A program made the position numbers and the translations under genes. A DNA stretch of 64,000 nucleotides from Skermanella pratensis. Its GTDB lineage: Bacteria > Pseudomonadota > Alphaproteobacteria > Azospirillales > Azospirillaceae. Shown piece after piece: positions 56,320 through 64,000 of this stretch (position 1 is the first letter of the stretch; the number at the start of each line of letters is the position of its first letter). Below the pieces are notes generated by a model. That model was given only the letters and a program-made list of their open reading frames with translations, was not told where the DNA came from and ran no database searches. The stretch is taken from assembly GCF_008843145.1 (NCBI RefSeq), contig NZ_CP030265.1, forward strand, positions 157,501 through 221,500, read 5' to 3'.

Positions 56320-57512
56320 CTACAGGGAAAGGGCCGCTTCCTTCTCGGCCACCGCCAGGGCGACGGCTGCGCGGGCCGCCGCCTCTTCCGCCAGCCGGTC
56401 CGACGCGCGCTGCTTGACGCTGTCCGACTTCAACTGGCCGCAGGCCGCCATGATGTCCTCGCCGCGCGGGTTCGCACGGGGCTGGCATAGCCGGCATTGT
56501 TGACGTAGTCGCCGAACTTGCGGATCGCCGCGTCGGTCGAGCGTTCGAACGGGGCGCCGGGCCACGGGTTGAACGGGATCAGGTTGATCTTGGACGGGAT
56601 GCCGTCGAGCAGCCGCACCAGCTCCTTCGCGTCCGCCAGGCTGTCGTTTACGCCCTTCAGCATCACGTATTCGAACGTGATCCGGCGGGCGTTGTTGATG
56701 CCGGGATAAGTCCGGCAGGCTTCCAGCAGCTCGGCGATCGGGTATTTCCGGTTCAGCGGGACGATGCGGTCGCGCAGCTCGTCGGTGACGGCGTGGAGGC
56801 TGACGGCGAGGTTGACGTTCAGCTCCTCGCCGCAGCGCCGCATCATCGGCACGACGCCGGAGGTCGAGAGCGTGATCCTGCGCTTTGAGATCGCGATGCC
56901 TTCGCCGTCCATGACGATCTTCAGCGCCTTGGCGACATTGTCGTAGTTATAAAGAGGCTCGCCCATGCCCATCATCACGATGTTGGACAGCATGCGCCCG
57001 TCCTTGGGCGCCGGCCACTCGCCCAGCCGGTCGCGGGCGTGCATGACCTGTCCGACGATCTCCGACGGTTCCAGGTTGCGGACCAGCCGCTGGGTCCCCG
57101 TGTGGCAGAAGCGGCAGGTCAGCGTGCAGCCGACCTGCGACGACACGCACAGGGTGCCGCGGTCCTCCTCGGGGATGTGGACGGTCTCGAACTGCTGACC
57201 ATCGGCCATGCGCAGCAGCCACTTGGCCGTGCCGTCCGACGATTTGAGGTCGCGGGTGACCTCGGGCCGGTCGATGAGGAAGTGTTCCGCCAGCTGTTCG
57301 CGCACCGGCTTTGCCAGCGTCGTCATCACGTCGAACGACGTGGCGCCGCGATGATAGATCCAATGCCAGATCTGGCGCGCGCGGAATGCCGGGAGGCCGA
57401 GCGTGTCCAGCTCGGCGGCCAGCTCGACGCGGTCGAGCCCGATCAGATTACGGCGCCCGTCGGCCCTGGGGGCCGGCGGCGCGAACATGCTTGCATGACT
57501 TGAAACGCCCAT
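56320..57512 (-). CDS. rlmN: 23S rRNA m2A2503 methyltransferase RlmN, frameshifted
   Basis: Radical-SAM enzyme that methylates A2503 of 23S rRNA and A37 of some tRNAs. Contains the 4Fe-4S motif [27 protein letters not shown] and [12 protein letters not shown]; about 397 residues once repaired. After [11 protein letters not shown] the frame runs into unrelated residues and stops, while another frame gives [14 protein letters not shown], the family's end with its catalytic Cys. The join is at a GGG run (56468-56470) where four Gs restore the reading. A homopolymer error is likely because a conserved housekeeping gene is otherwise intact. Confidence 0.9.
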
Positions 57513-57592
57513 GCGGCGCTAAATGGGGCTTCGGCCCGGCGGTGTCAAATGCTGTGTGGGCAGGCAGGTCCACCGAATCGGCGCCCCTCTGT

Positions 57593-58138
57593 TCAGCGCT
57601 TGACGTTGCACGCCTTGCTGATCGCCTCGTAAGCGGCCGAGGTGCCGGACAGGCTGTAGGTGTCGGTGGTCGCCGTGCCGCGGTTCGACGTGCCCTTGAC
57701 GATCATGGCGGACCCGCTGCGGATCGCGTCGACCAGCGCCCGGTCCGTCTTCTCGTCGCGCGCCCAGGCGGTGTCGCCGTCGGTGAACAGCTTGAAGTTC
57801 TGGTTGCCGATCGAGACGATGGTCTCGCTCTTTTCCTTGTAGGTGTAGCCGGTGGTCACGCTGACCACGTCCAGGCTCTTTTCCGCCGGACGGTGCGTGA
57901 TCAGCACGTAGATGTCGCCGCGCTGCTTGTAATTGCCCTCGTCCTTCTTGGGCCGGCTCGACATGTAGCAGACCTTCTGGCCGCTCTCGTCGTACGAGAA
58001 CGCGTTCCAGTCGTTGAACGAGCCGATCAGCTGCGGTTCCGCGGCGGTGGCTGCGGTTCCGGAGGCGAGCGTCGCCAGGGCGAGGCAGAGTGCCGGGAGG
58101 AGGGCGGCTGACCGGAAGGAAGGGAGAAGGCTGATCAT
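57593..58138 (-). CDS. Invasion-associated locus B (IalB) family protein
   Basis: Secreted or periplasmic protein of the IalB family, common in alphaproteobacteria and originally named in Bartonella; not itself a sign of virulence. The 181-residue precursor starts with a signal peptide ending TAATAAEPQ, then QLIGSFNDWNAFSYDESGQKVCYMSSRPKK and MIVKGTSNRGTATTDTYSLSGTSAAYEAISKACNV, with the two family cysteines in VCYM and KACN. An ATG nine codons upstream is an alternative start. Confidence 0.82.
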   Translation of the reverse strand: MISLLPSFRSAALLPALCLALATLASGTAATAAEPQLIGSFNDWNAFSYDESGQKVCYMSSRPKKDEGNYKQRGDIYVLITHRPAEKSLDVVSVTTGYTYKEKSETIVSIGNQNFKLFTDGDTAWARDEKTDRALVDAIRSGSAMIVKGTSNRGTATTDTYSLSGTSAAYEAISKACNVKR

Positions 58139-58274
58139 TGTGCAGGTGCGAAATGGTATCGGCATGGCGCCACACTATACAGGTTGAGGGAGGATTTCCA
58201 GCGCCCGTAGCGCCCAAATTAACCGTGGTAACCACTCTTGTGCGCCGGTGTTGGAAAAATTTCCGTTAACCGGG

Positions 58275-58304
58275 TGATCCGGCCCGGGAGGTTCCGCGTA
58301 GAAG
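58275..58304 (+). promoter_or_regulatory. Self-type ECF promoter
   Basis: TGATCC (58275-58280), an 18-base gap, then TAGAAG (58299-58304). This is close to the TGATCC-N18-TAAGA promoter of ECF11/RpoE-ChrR systems in Rhodobacter. It sits just before the sigma gene, as autoregulation needs. Confidence 0.65.
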
Positions 58305-58408
58305 TTCCCATGGAATGCGCATTTTCGTTGCGGGCGACACCGGCGGGCGGGACGCCTTGGGCCATCTGCGGGCTTGTCCTGGGGCGGGTATTCACCTTCA
58401 ATAGGGAG

Positions 58409-58996
58409 ATGCCGGATATTCCGCCCCTTGCCGCCGCCCAGGAGCGGTCGCTTGACGATCTTCTGGTCGCCGTCGCGCGCGACCGGGACCGCGGAGCGTT
58501 TTCCGAGCTGTTCCACCGGATCGCGCCCAAGCTGAAGGGCTACCTGCAGCGGCTCGGCGCCGGGCCGTCCCAGGCCGACGAGCTCGCGCAGGAGGTCATG
58601 CTGCTGGTCTGGCGCCGCGCCGAGGCCTTCGATCCGGTCCGGTCGGGTGCCGCCACCTGGATTTTCACCATCGCCCGCAACAAGCGAATCGACACCCTCC
58701 GGCGGGAGCGCCGGCCCGAGATCGATCCCGACGATCCGGCCCTGGTTCCCGCCATAGTCCCGGACGCGCCGCCGAGCGCCGACCGGACCATCGAATCGGT
58801 CGAGGACACCGCGCGCCTGCGCGCGGCCATCCTGAGACTGCCGGCCGAGCAGGCGGACCTGCTGCGGCTGGCCTATTTCGAGGACCAGCCCCACGCCGCG
58901 ATCGCCGCGACGCGCGGCCTGCCGCTCGGGACCGTCAAGTCGCGGCTGCGCCTCGCCATGGGCCGCCTGCGCCGGGAACTGGAGGAGGGGCGATGA
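58409..58996 (+). CDS. rpoE: ECF sigma factor (RpoE/ECF11 type)
   Basis: Extracytoplasmic-function sigma factor, 195 residues, held by the ChrR anti-sigma encoded next. Region 2: AFSELFHRIAPKLKGYLQRLGAGPSQADELAQEVMLLVWRRAEAFDPVRSGAATWIFTIARNKRIDTLRRERR; region 4: LRLPAEQADLLRLAYFEDQPHAAIAATRGLPLGTVKSRLRLAMGRLRRELE. In Rhodobacter the homologue responds to singlet oxygen. The ATG at 58409 lies right at an AGGGAG, which is too close for a good ribosome site, so a different start is possible. It overlaps the anti-sigma start by four bases. Confidence 0.9.
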   Translation: MPDIPPLAAAQERSLDDLLVAVARDRDRGAFSELFHRIAPKLKGYLQRLGAGPSQADELAQEVMLLVWRRAEAFDPVRSGAATWIFTIARNKRIDTLRRERRPEIDPDDPALVPAIVPDAPPSADRTIESVEDTARLRAAILRLPAEQADLLRLAYFEDQPHAAIAATRGLPLGTVKSRLRLAMGRLRRELEEGR

Positions 58997-59673
58997 TCCC
59001 GGCCCATCACCCCGACGACGCGCTGCTGGCCGGCTACGCGGCCGGAACCCTGGACGAGGTGACCGGCCTCGTGGTGGCTACCCACCTGGCGCTCTGTCCC
59101 GCGTGCCGGAACGCCGTGGCCCTGTTCGAGGCGGTCGGAGGGGCCCTGCTCGACGACGTCGAGCCGGCTCCGATGGCGCCGGACGCGCTGCCGGCCGTGA
59201 TGGCGCGGCTCGACCGGGAGGACGCCGGCGGGAGGTTGCCTGCCGCGGATGCCCGGCCTGACGGCGCGCCGGAGTCGGTGCCGGCGCTGCCCCGGCCGCT
59301 GCGCGACTATGTCGGGGGCGACCTGGACGCGGTGCGGTGGAAGCGGCTGATCCGCGGAGTCGATCTGTACGACATACCGGTCGGCTCCACCGGCGGGGGA
59401 CGGATCAAGGCCCGGCTGATGCGGATCAAGGGCGGCGTCGCGGTGCCTCAGCACACCCATGAGGGGATCGAGCTGACCCTGGTGCTGGCGGGAGGCTTCA
59501 GCGACGCCTCGGGGCACTACCGGCGCGGCGACCTCGCGTGTTCCGACGCCGAGGTGGACCACCGGCCGGTCGCCGACGAGGGCGCGGACTGCGTCTGCGT
59601 CACCCTGACCGACGCCCCGCTCCGGCTGACCGGCCCGCTGATGCGCCTGCTGAACCCGTTCGTGAGGTTCTGA
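58993..59673 (+). CDS. chrR: ChrR-type zinc anti-sigma factor
   Basis: A 226-residue anti-sigma with an N-terminal zinc-binding domain and C-terminal cupin. Zinc motif: His31-x3-Cys35-x2-Cys38 in ATHLALCPACRN, with His5/His6 as the further ligand. Cupin: VAVPQHTHEGIELTLVLAGGFSDASGHYRRGDLACSD, with both His and the Glu conserved. ATGA overlap with the sigma gene. Loss of zinc or cupin-sensed damage is expected to free the sigma factor. Confidence 0.92.
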   Translation: MIPAHHPDDALLAGYAAGTLDEVTGLVVATHLALCPACRNAVALFEAVGGALLDDVEPAPMAPDALPAVMARLDREDAGGRLPAADARPDGAPESVPALPRPLRDYVGGDLDAVRWKRLIRGVDLYDIPVGSTGGGRIKARLMRIKGGVAVPQHTHEGIELTLVLAGGFSDASGHYRRGDLACSDAEVDHRPVADEGADCVCVTLTDAPLRLTGPLMRLLNPFVRF

Positions 59674-59696
59674 CCCGGCGCCGCGGGGATCGAAGC

Positions 59697-60010
59697 TCAG
59701 TGGTGCGGCCGGGCCAGGATGGCATCGAGATCGGCGGCGGTGAGGGTCGGCGCGTCGATGACGGCGTCGAGCCAGCGGTCGAGGCCGGCGATCTCCGCCG
59801 TGCGGATACGGCGCCCGGTCTCCTCGGACACCGCGACATGGCGGCGCTCGATCAGACGGAGGAGCGCTTCTCGTAGTGGAAGTTCAGGGCGTAGTATTCC
59901 AGCATGCGCCGGACCATGTCCGGGCGGCGCTGGCGCACGGAGGAGAACTCGGCCGACAGGAAGCTGGCGACCCGGTCGCCGGTCCATGCGGTGCGGTGAC
60001 GCGGCGCGGG
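59697..60010 (-). pseudogene. Remnant of unknown gene beside the intron
   Basis: Two short frames on the minus strand: RVASFLSAEFSSVRQRRPDMVRRMLEYYALNFHYEKR, then, shifted, LLRLIERRHVAVSEETGRRIRTAEIAGLDRWLDAVIDAPTLTAADLDAIL. The second loosely resembles C-terminal ends of Rpn/DUF4351-type proteins (RLIERR-G--------RI--A----LDRWLD---DAPTL). Too broken to name. Confidence 0.35.
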
Positions 60011-60040
60011 CTTGATATATAGGCCACAGATGGACGCAGA

Positions 60041-61940
60041 GAGCGCCGGGAGACCGGCAAGGAGTAGCGGGTGAAAGTCCTGTACGGTGAAGGAGTAGCG
60101 ACCCACACCGGCCCCGAGTCATGCGGCGGCGGTCGCGAGGCCGCCGGCGAAGCGTTGACAGGGGAGCGCATAGGCCAGCCATTGAGCCGCGTAAGAATCT
60201 CGATCCCGGATGCCGACAGGGTTCTGTGCCTGGAAGGCGATACGGCGGGGCGCGTCATGCGAGCACCCCGGCGGTCCGGCGTGGTCAGAGACCCTGGCAT
60301 GTGCGGACGCTCCTTGCGCGGGAACCGGGAGATCTTCGGCGTGACCAGGGGCCGATGGCCGTCTGGTCCGCACCGGGAAGGCGAGGAGCCGTAGCCGGTG
60401 ACGCACGCGCCGAAGAGGTCAGACCCATCCATAGTACCTGTGAAGCCGGCGAACGCGGACGCGGAGCCGGTGGAGGGAAGGGGTGGGGCCGAGGGGAATG
60501 CGTCTCCGCCGCACACGGGCCGGGCTCAGGACCGGGCCCCCGTGCTCTCGGGGCTGGAGCGCATACGTCAAGCGGCACGGGAGCGAAAGGAGGAGCGGTT
60601 CACCACCCTTCTGACGCACGTGGATACCGACCTGCTGCGCTTTGCCTATCGGGCATTGAAGCGGGACGCGGCACCGGGTGTGGACGGAATGACGTGGCGG
60701 GAGTACGCGGAGGGGCTGGAGGAACGGCTGGCGGACCTGAAGGACCGCGTGCATTCCGGCCGCTACCGGGCGCACCCGTCACGCCGGCATGTCATCCCCA
60801 AGCCGGACGGCCGGATGCGGCCGCTCGGGATCGCGGCGCTGGAGGACAAGATCGTCCAGCGGGCGCTGGTGGAGGTGCTGAACGCCATCTACGAGGAAGA
60901 CTTCCTCGGCTTCTCCTACGGCTTCCGGCCGGGACGGGGGCAGCACGACGCGCTCGACGCGTTGGCGGTGGCGATCGGCGAGTGCCGGGTGAACTGGATC
61001 CTGGATGCCGATATCCGGGCGTTCTTCGACAGCATCGACCACACCTGGATGATGCGGTTCCTGGAACACCGGATCGGCGATGCCCGCGTCCTGCGGCTGA
61101 TCCGCAAGTGGCTGACGGTCGGCGTGGTGGACGAGACGGGGAAACGGCAGCCGGCGACGGCCGGCAGCCCGCAAGGGGCGGTGGCATCGCCACTGCTGGC
61201 CAACGTCTATCTCCACTACGTCTACGACCTGTGGGTCCGGCAGTGGCGCCAGCGCCACGCGACCGGGACCATGGTCGTGGTGCGCTACGCCGACGACACC
61301 GTCGTCGGGTTCGAGCACCGGTCGGACGCCGAGCGGTTCCTCGCGGACTTGCGGGAGCGCCTGGCGCGGTTCGCCCTGGAACTGAACGCCGACAAGACCC
61401 GCCTGATCGAGTTCGGCCGGCAGGCACAGGCCGACCGGGCCAAGCGCGGCGCGGGAAAACCGGAGACCTTCGACTTCCTGGGCTTCACCCACATCTGTGG
61501 GCGGTCCCGGCGTGGCGGCTTCCTGCTGCGACGCCAGACCCGGCGCCAGCGCAAGCAGGCCAAGCTCAAGGAAATCAAGGAGGAACTCCGGCGGCGCTGG
61601 CACCAGGGCATCCCGGAGCAAGGCCGGTGGCTGGGACAGGTGATGAGCGGCTTCTACGCCTACTTCGCCGTCCCGACCAACTACCGGGCCCTTGCCAACC
61701 TGCGCTACCATGTCGGCGTCCTGTGGATGAGGGCGCTGCGTCGGCGCAGCCAGAAGGACAAGACACCGTGGGACAAACTCACGCGCCTTGCCGATCACTG
61801 GCTGCCACGGCCGCGCATCATTCATCCCTGGCCCGGAAACCGCTTCCGCGTCAAACACCCAAGGTGGGAGCCGGATGCCTTAATCGGGCACGTCCGGTTC
61901 TGTGCGGGGGGCGCCCGGTAACGGGCGTCCCTACCGCGAT
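60041..61940 (+). mobile_element. Group II intron
   Basis: About 1900 bases. The 5' end GAGCGCC differs from consensus GTGYG by one base; the 3' end is ...CTACCGCGAT, ending AT as AY requires. A domain V-like hairpin lies at 61868-61902 (GAGCCGGATG ... CACGTCCGGTTC), followed by a small domain VI hairpin with a candidate branch A. Ends were set by requiring the joined exons to restore a 28-bp inverted repeat. It carries an intron-encoded reverse transcriptase on the same strand. Confidence 0.82.
60398..61921 (+). CDS. ltrA: Group II intron reverse transcriptase/maturase
   Basis: Intron-encoded protein, 507 residues. RT domains 1-7: DAAPGVDGMTWREYAEGLEERLADL, HVIPKPDGRMRPLGIAALEDKIVQRAL, ILDADIRAFFDSIDH, PATAGSPQGAVASPLLANVYLHYV, and the YADD active site (297-300). 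Then the maturase domain X with LRRRWHQGIPEQGRWLGQVMSGFYAYFAVPTNYRALANLRYHV. No HNH endonuclease domain follows; the C-terminus reads over domain V instead. GAGGAG lies ten bases before the GTG start. Confidence 0.95.
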   Translation: MTHAPKRSDPSIVPVKPANADAEPVEGRGGAEGNASPPHTGRAQDRAPVLSGLERIRQAARERKEERFTTLLTHVDTDLLRFAYRALKRDAAPGVDGMTWREYAEGLEERLADLKDRVHSGRYRAHPSRRHVIPKPDGRMRPLGIAALEDKIVQRALVEVLNAIYEEDFLGFSYGFRPGRGQHDALDALAVAIGECRVNWILDADIRAFFDSIDHTWMMRFLEHRIGDARVLRLIRKWLTVGVVDETGKRQPATAGSPQGAVASPLLANVYLHYVYDLWVRQWRQRHATGTMVVVRYADDTVVGFEHRSDAERFLADLRERLARFALELNADKTRLIEFGRQAQADRAKRGAGKPETFDFLGFTHICGRSRRGGFLLRRQTRRQRKQAKLKEIKEELRRRWHQGIPEQGRWLGQVMSGFYAYFAVPTNYRALANLRYHVGVLWMRALRRRSQKDKTPWDKLTRLADHWLPRPRIIHPWPGNRFRVKHPRWEPDALIGHVRFCAGGAR

Positions 61941-62034
61941 TGAACTCAGATAAGAATCTCGGATCAGCGCCGGCGGGTCGCGAGCATGCCCGAGGCCGGA
62001 ACCCATCTGAGTTCATCTGCGTGCATCTGCGGCC

Positions 62035-62568
62035 CTATTCCTTGCGGGTCCGATAGATCTGCTTGCCGTGGACGTGTCCGGGGACCGCCTCGGTCGGGCC
62101 GCCGACGCGGACCGGGCGCTCGGCGAAGCGGCCCAGGCTGATCATGCGGTCGTACATCACGAGGGCGCCCGCGACGCCGACATTGATGCAGAAGCGGGTC
62201 GGGATCCTGACCACGAACTCGCAGCGCTCGACCAGTTCGGGCGACAGGTTCCCGCGTTCCGGGCCGAACACGTAGGCGGCGCGGAGCGGGTGGCGGAAGC
62301 TGGGCAGGTCGATAGAGCAGTCCAGCAGCTCGACTCCGACCAGGGCGCAGCCCTGCGGCAGGTCCAGCGATGCCAGGTCGGGATAGTGGTAGAGCGGCAG
62401 GTGGCTGCCGGCATCGGAGGTGTCGGAGACGCGGAGCTGGCGCTTGTCCAGCCGGGCGTCGATGGTGAAGGCGAAACTGGCGCCGAAGGCATGGGCAGAC
62501 CTGACAAGGTTGCCCACGTTGAAGGCCTTGCTGACGCCCTCTACCCCGATTGCAAAATATCCACGCAT
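62035..62568 (-). CDS. SpoU/TrmH-family RNA 2'-O-methyltransferase
   Basis: SAM-dependent methyltransferase with a trefoil knot, 177 residues. Motif 1 NVGNLVRSAHAFGASF; motif 2 AAYVFGPERGNLSPEL; motif 3 RIPTRFCINVGVAGALVMYDR. It begins at the ATG at 62568 with AAGGTG upstream. RNA target unknown (tRNA or rRNA). Short for the family, with no extra N-terminal domain. Confidence 0.86.
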   Translation of the reverse strand: MRGYFAIGVEGVSKAFNVGNLVRSAHAFGASFAFTIDARLDKRQLRVSDTSDAGSHLPLYHYPDLASLDLPQGCALVGVELLDCSIDLPSFRHPLRAAYVFGPERGNLSPELVERCEFVVRIPTRFCINVGVAGALVMYDRMISLGRFAERPVRVGGPTEAVPGHVHGKQIYRTRKE

Positions 62569-62641
62569 GAGCGCACCTTGCACCGGCGCTTCCGCCGGGG
62601 CAAGTATCACGCGTTCTGAAGCACCGTCGGATGGAATTCCC

Positions 62642-63769
62642 ATGAGCGATCACCACGGCCACGCCTGTTGCGGACATGGCCATACCCATGGACACGACGC
62701 TTCCGGCTCCCTGGCCGGGCCACTGGCCGGGTCACTGGAAGGTCATGCCGAGCTGGGCGCCGCCGAGACGCCGGTCCTGGTCGAGGTGACGCGCGGCGGC
62801 GTCGTCGAATCCCGCCATCGCGGCATCGCCGCCGTCGTCGACGCCGATGGCCACGTGGTCGCCCACTGGGGCGATTTCGAGAAGCCGGTCTATGCCCGCT
62901 CGGCGATCAAGTCGCTGCAGGCGATCCCGCTGGTCGAGAGCGGCGCCGTCGAGGCGTTCGGCATCTCCGACGAGGAACTGGCGCTGGCCTGCGCCTCCCA
63001 CAACGGCGAGGAGCGCCACACCAGGCTGGTCGCCGCCTGGCTGGAGCGGATCGGCTGCGGGCCCGCGGACCTGGAATGCGGCACCCACCTGCCGTATGAC
63101 GAGCAGACCGCCCACGGCCTGATCCGGGCGGGCGAGGGGCCCGGGACCGTCCATAACAACTGCTCCGGCAAGCATGCCGGCATGCTCTCCACCGCCCGGC
63201 ACAAGGGCGAGGCTACCAAGGGCTATATCCGCTTCGACCACCCGGTGCAGCAGCGCATCCTGGGCGTGCTGGAGCAGATGACGGCGCGCGACCTGTCCGC
63301 GGCGCCCCGGGGCGTTGACGGCTGCGGCATCCCGACCATCGCGATCCCGCTGGGGTCGCTCGCGCTGGCGATGGCCCGGATGGCCGACCCGCGCGAACTG
63401 CCGGACCGAAGGGCCGAGGCGGTCGCCCGCATCCGGCACGCCTGGGGGGCCCATCCCTATCTGGTCGGCGGGCGCGGCACCTTCGACACCCGCATGATGG
63501 AGGCGGCCGCCGGCGAGGCGCTGGTCAAGATCGGTGCCGAGGGCGTGATGTGCGCCGTCCTGCCCAAGCTGGGCCTGGGCATCGCCGTGAAGATCGAGGA
63601 TGGCGCCACCCGCGCCGCCGGAATCGCCATGGCCGCCCTGCTGCGCCAGTGCAAGGTGCTGACCGAGGCCCGCTGGCAGGAACTGGCGGAGGTGACCCAT
63701 CCCGTGATCACCAACCGTGTCGGCCTCCCGGTCGGGGAGATCCGTCCGGCTGCCGGGTGGCCCGAGTAA
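62642..63769 (+). CDS. Asparaginase II family protein with His-rich N-terminus
   Basis: Class 3 asparaginase of the Rhizobium etli AnsA (ReAV) type, 375 residues, converting asparagine to aspartate. The active-site Ser-x-x-Lys is in YARSAIKSLQAIPL; the metal site of this class (Cys, Lys, Cys) matches HNNCSGKHAGML and GVDGCGIPT. Unusually the protein begins MSDHHGHACCGHGHTHGHD, eight His and two Cys in the first 18 residues, as in metal-handling proteins. Most family members lack this as far as I know. Start by the ATG preceded by GGATGG. Confidence 0.88.
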   Translation: MSDHHGHACCGHGHTHGHDASGSLAGPLAGSLEGHAELGAAETPVLVEVTRGGVVESRHRGIAAVVDADGHVVAHWGDFEKPVYARSAIKSLQAIPLVESGAVEAFGISDEELALACASHNGEERHTRLVAAWLERIGCGPADLECGTHLPYDEQTAHGLIRAGEGPGTVHNNCSGKHAGMLSTARHKGEATKGYIRFDHPVQQRILGVLEQMTARDLSAAPRGVDGCGIPTIAIPLGSLALAMARMADPRELPDRRAEAVARIRHAWGAHPYLVGGRGTFDTRMMEAAAGEALVKIGAEGVMCAVLPKLGLGIAVKIEDGATRAAGIAMAALLRQCKVLTEARWQELAEVTHPVITNRVGLPVGEIRPAAGWPE

Positions 63770-63851
63770 GGTTGGCCCCGGACTGAGGTTGGCCAGGCCG
63801 GACGGGGACTATATAGTCCGGCCGCCGAAGAGGAATCGAGGAGGGGAGCCG

Positions 63852-64000
63852 ATGCGTGCCGTGGTGTGCCGGGAATGGGGCGGGCCGGAGAGTCTGGTCC
63901 TGGAAGAGGTCGCGGAGCCCGGGGCGCCGGGGGCGGACCAGGTCCGGGTCGCCGTCAGGGCGGCGGGCATCAACTTCGCCGACACGCTGATGATCCGCGG
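63852..64000 (+). CDS. NADPH:quinone oxidoreductase family, partial
   Basis: The window ends 49 codons into a medium-chain dehydrogenase of the quinone oxidoreductase/zeta-crystallin group: MRAVVCREWGGPESLVLEEV ... VRAAGINFADTLMIRG. GAGGAGGGGAG precedes the ATG. The nucleotide-binding half is outside the window. Confidence 0.85.
   Translation, partial: MRAVVCREWGGPESLVLEEVAEPGAPGADQVRVAVRAAGINFADTLMIR

Larger units (their letters stand above)
60024..62032. repeat. 28-bp inverted repeat, left arm split by group II intron
   Basis: The left arm is 60024-60040 plus 61941-61951; the right arm is 62005-62032. Joined across the intron the left arm matches the reverse complement of the right arm at 26 of 28 bases. 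It shares CAGATG-type words with short repeats elsewhere in this window. Likely a dispersed hairpin element that served as target. Confidence 0.8.

Overview
High-GC alphaproteobacterial chromosome, most likely an Azospirillum/Skermanella-type member of the Rhodospirillales. The main clue is the order ubiH-like hydroxylase, PII protein with a Tyr51 T-loop, aminotransferase, which from memory is the glnZ neighbourhood of Azospirillum. Other pointers are an RpoH sigma factor, an ECF/ChrR pair, MmcB, IalB and NnrU family proteins, and sigma-54-type promoters. No database search was run; family names come from motif recognition.

Layout. 1-9.7 kb: membrane acyltransferase, cytochrome c, orphan flagellin, ubiquinone-type hydroxylase, glnZ, aminotransferase, ftsK and lolA. 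9.7-20.8 kb: glycine-rich small protein behind a near-perfect sigma-54 promoter, hybrid histidine kinase, SemiSWEET, mmcB running into a 9-copy 24-bp repeat, GT9 glycosyltransferase, degenerate EAL protein, ClpP-like lipoprotein, msrB with a TTG start, a 31-residue-repeat protein and two GT4 glycosyltransferases. 20.8-25.7 kb: fossil phoB fragment, Pho box and pstSCAB. 25.7-28.8 kb: scrap of IS remnants and a frameshifted P-loop kinase gene ending at tRNA-Arg(ACG). 28.8-39.4 kb: gamma-glutamyltransferase, gpt, chemoreceptor, oligopeptide ABC genes, acidic protein, ampG, arfB. 39.4-44.4 kb: MITE-like element, orphan terminase small subunit-like gene, two unknown divergent genes and an AztD-like gene, the last three next to Zur-type palindromes, then a TenA-like gene and a receiver-domain fragment. 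44.4-47.9 kb: an IS66-type element with 8-bp target duplication splitting a histidine kinase gene, plus a deleted bacteriophytochrome. 48-59.7 kb: rpoH, chrA, DJ-1/PfpI protein, a 5-copy 17-bp repeat, modD, nnrU, argG, small membrane proteins, rlmN, ialB, and an ECF sigma/ChrR pair with its own promoter. 59.7-64 kb: a group II intron sitting in one arm of a 28-bp inverted repeat, SpoU methyltransferase, metal-type asparaginase with a His-rich N-terminus, and the start of a quinone oxidoreductase.

Two themes stand out. First, four genes (the P-loop kinase at 27.3 kb, a small protein at 40.6 kb, ampG and rlmN) are each broken by a shift that one extra base in a G/C run would repair, pointing to homopolymer errors in the assembly rather than real pseudogenes. 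Second, several mobile or repeat structures can be resolved exactly from the sequence: the IS66 target duplication with rejoined host gene, the intron exon junction, the MITE ends, and the 13-bp duplication in the phoB fossil. The best candidates for new biology are the putative zinc-starvation cluster around 41.3-43.1 kb and the sigma-54-driven glycine-rich protein at 9.9 kb.
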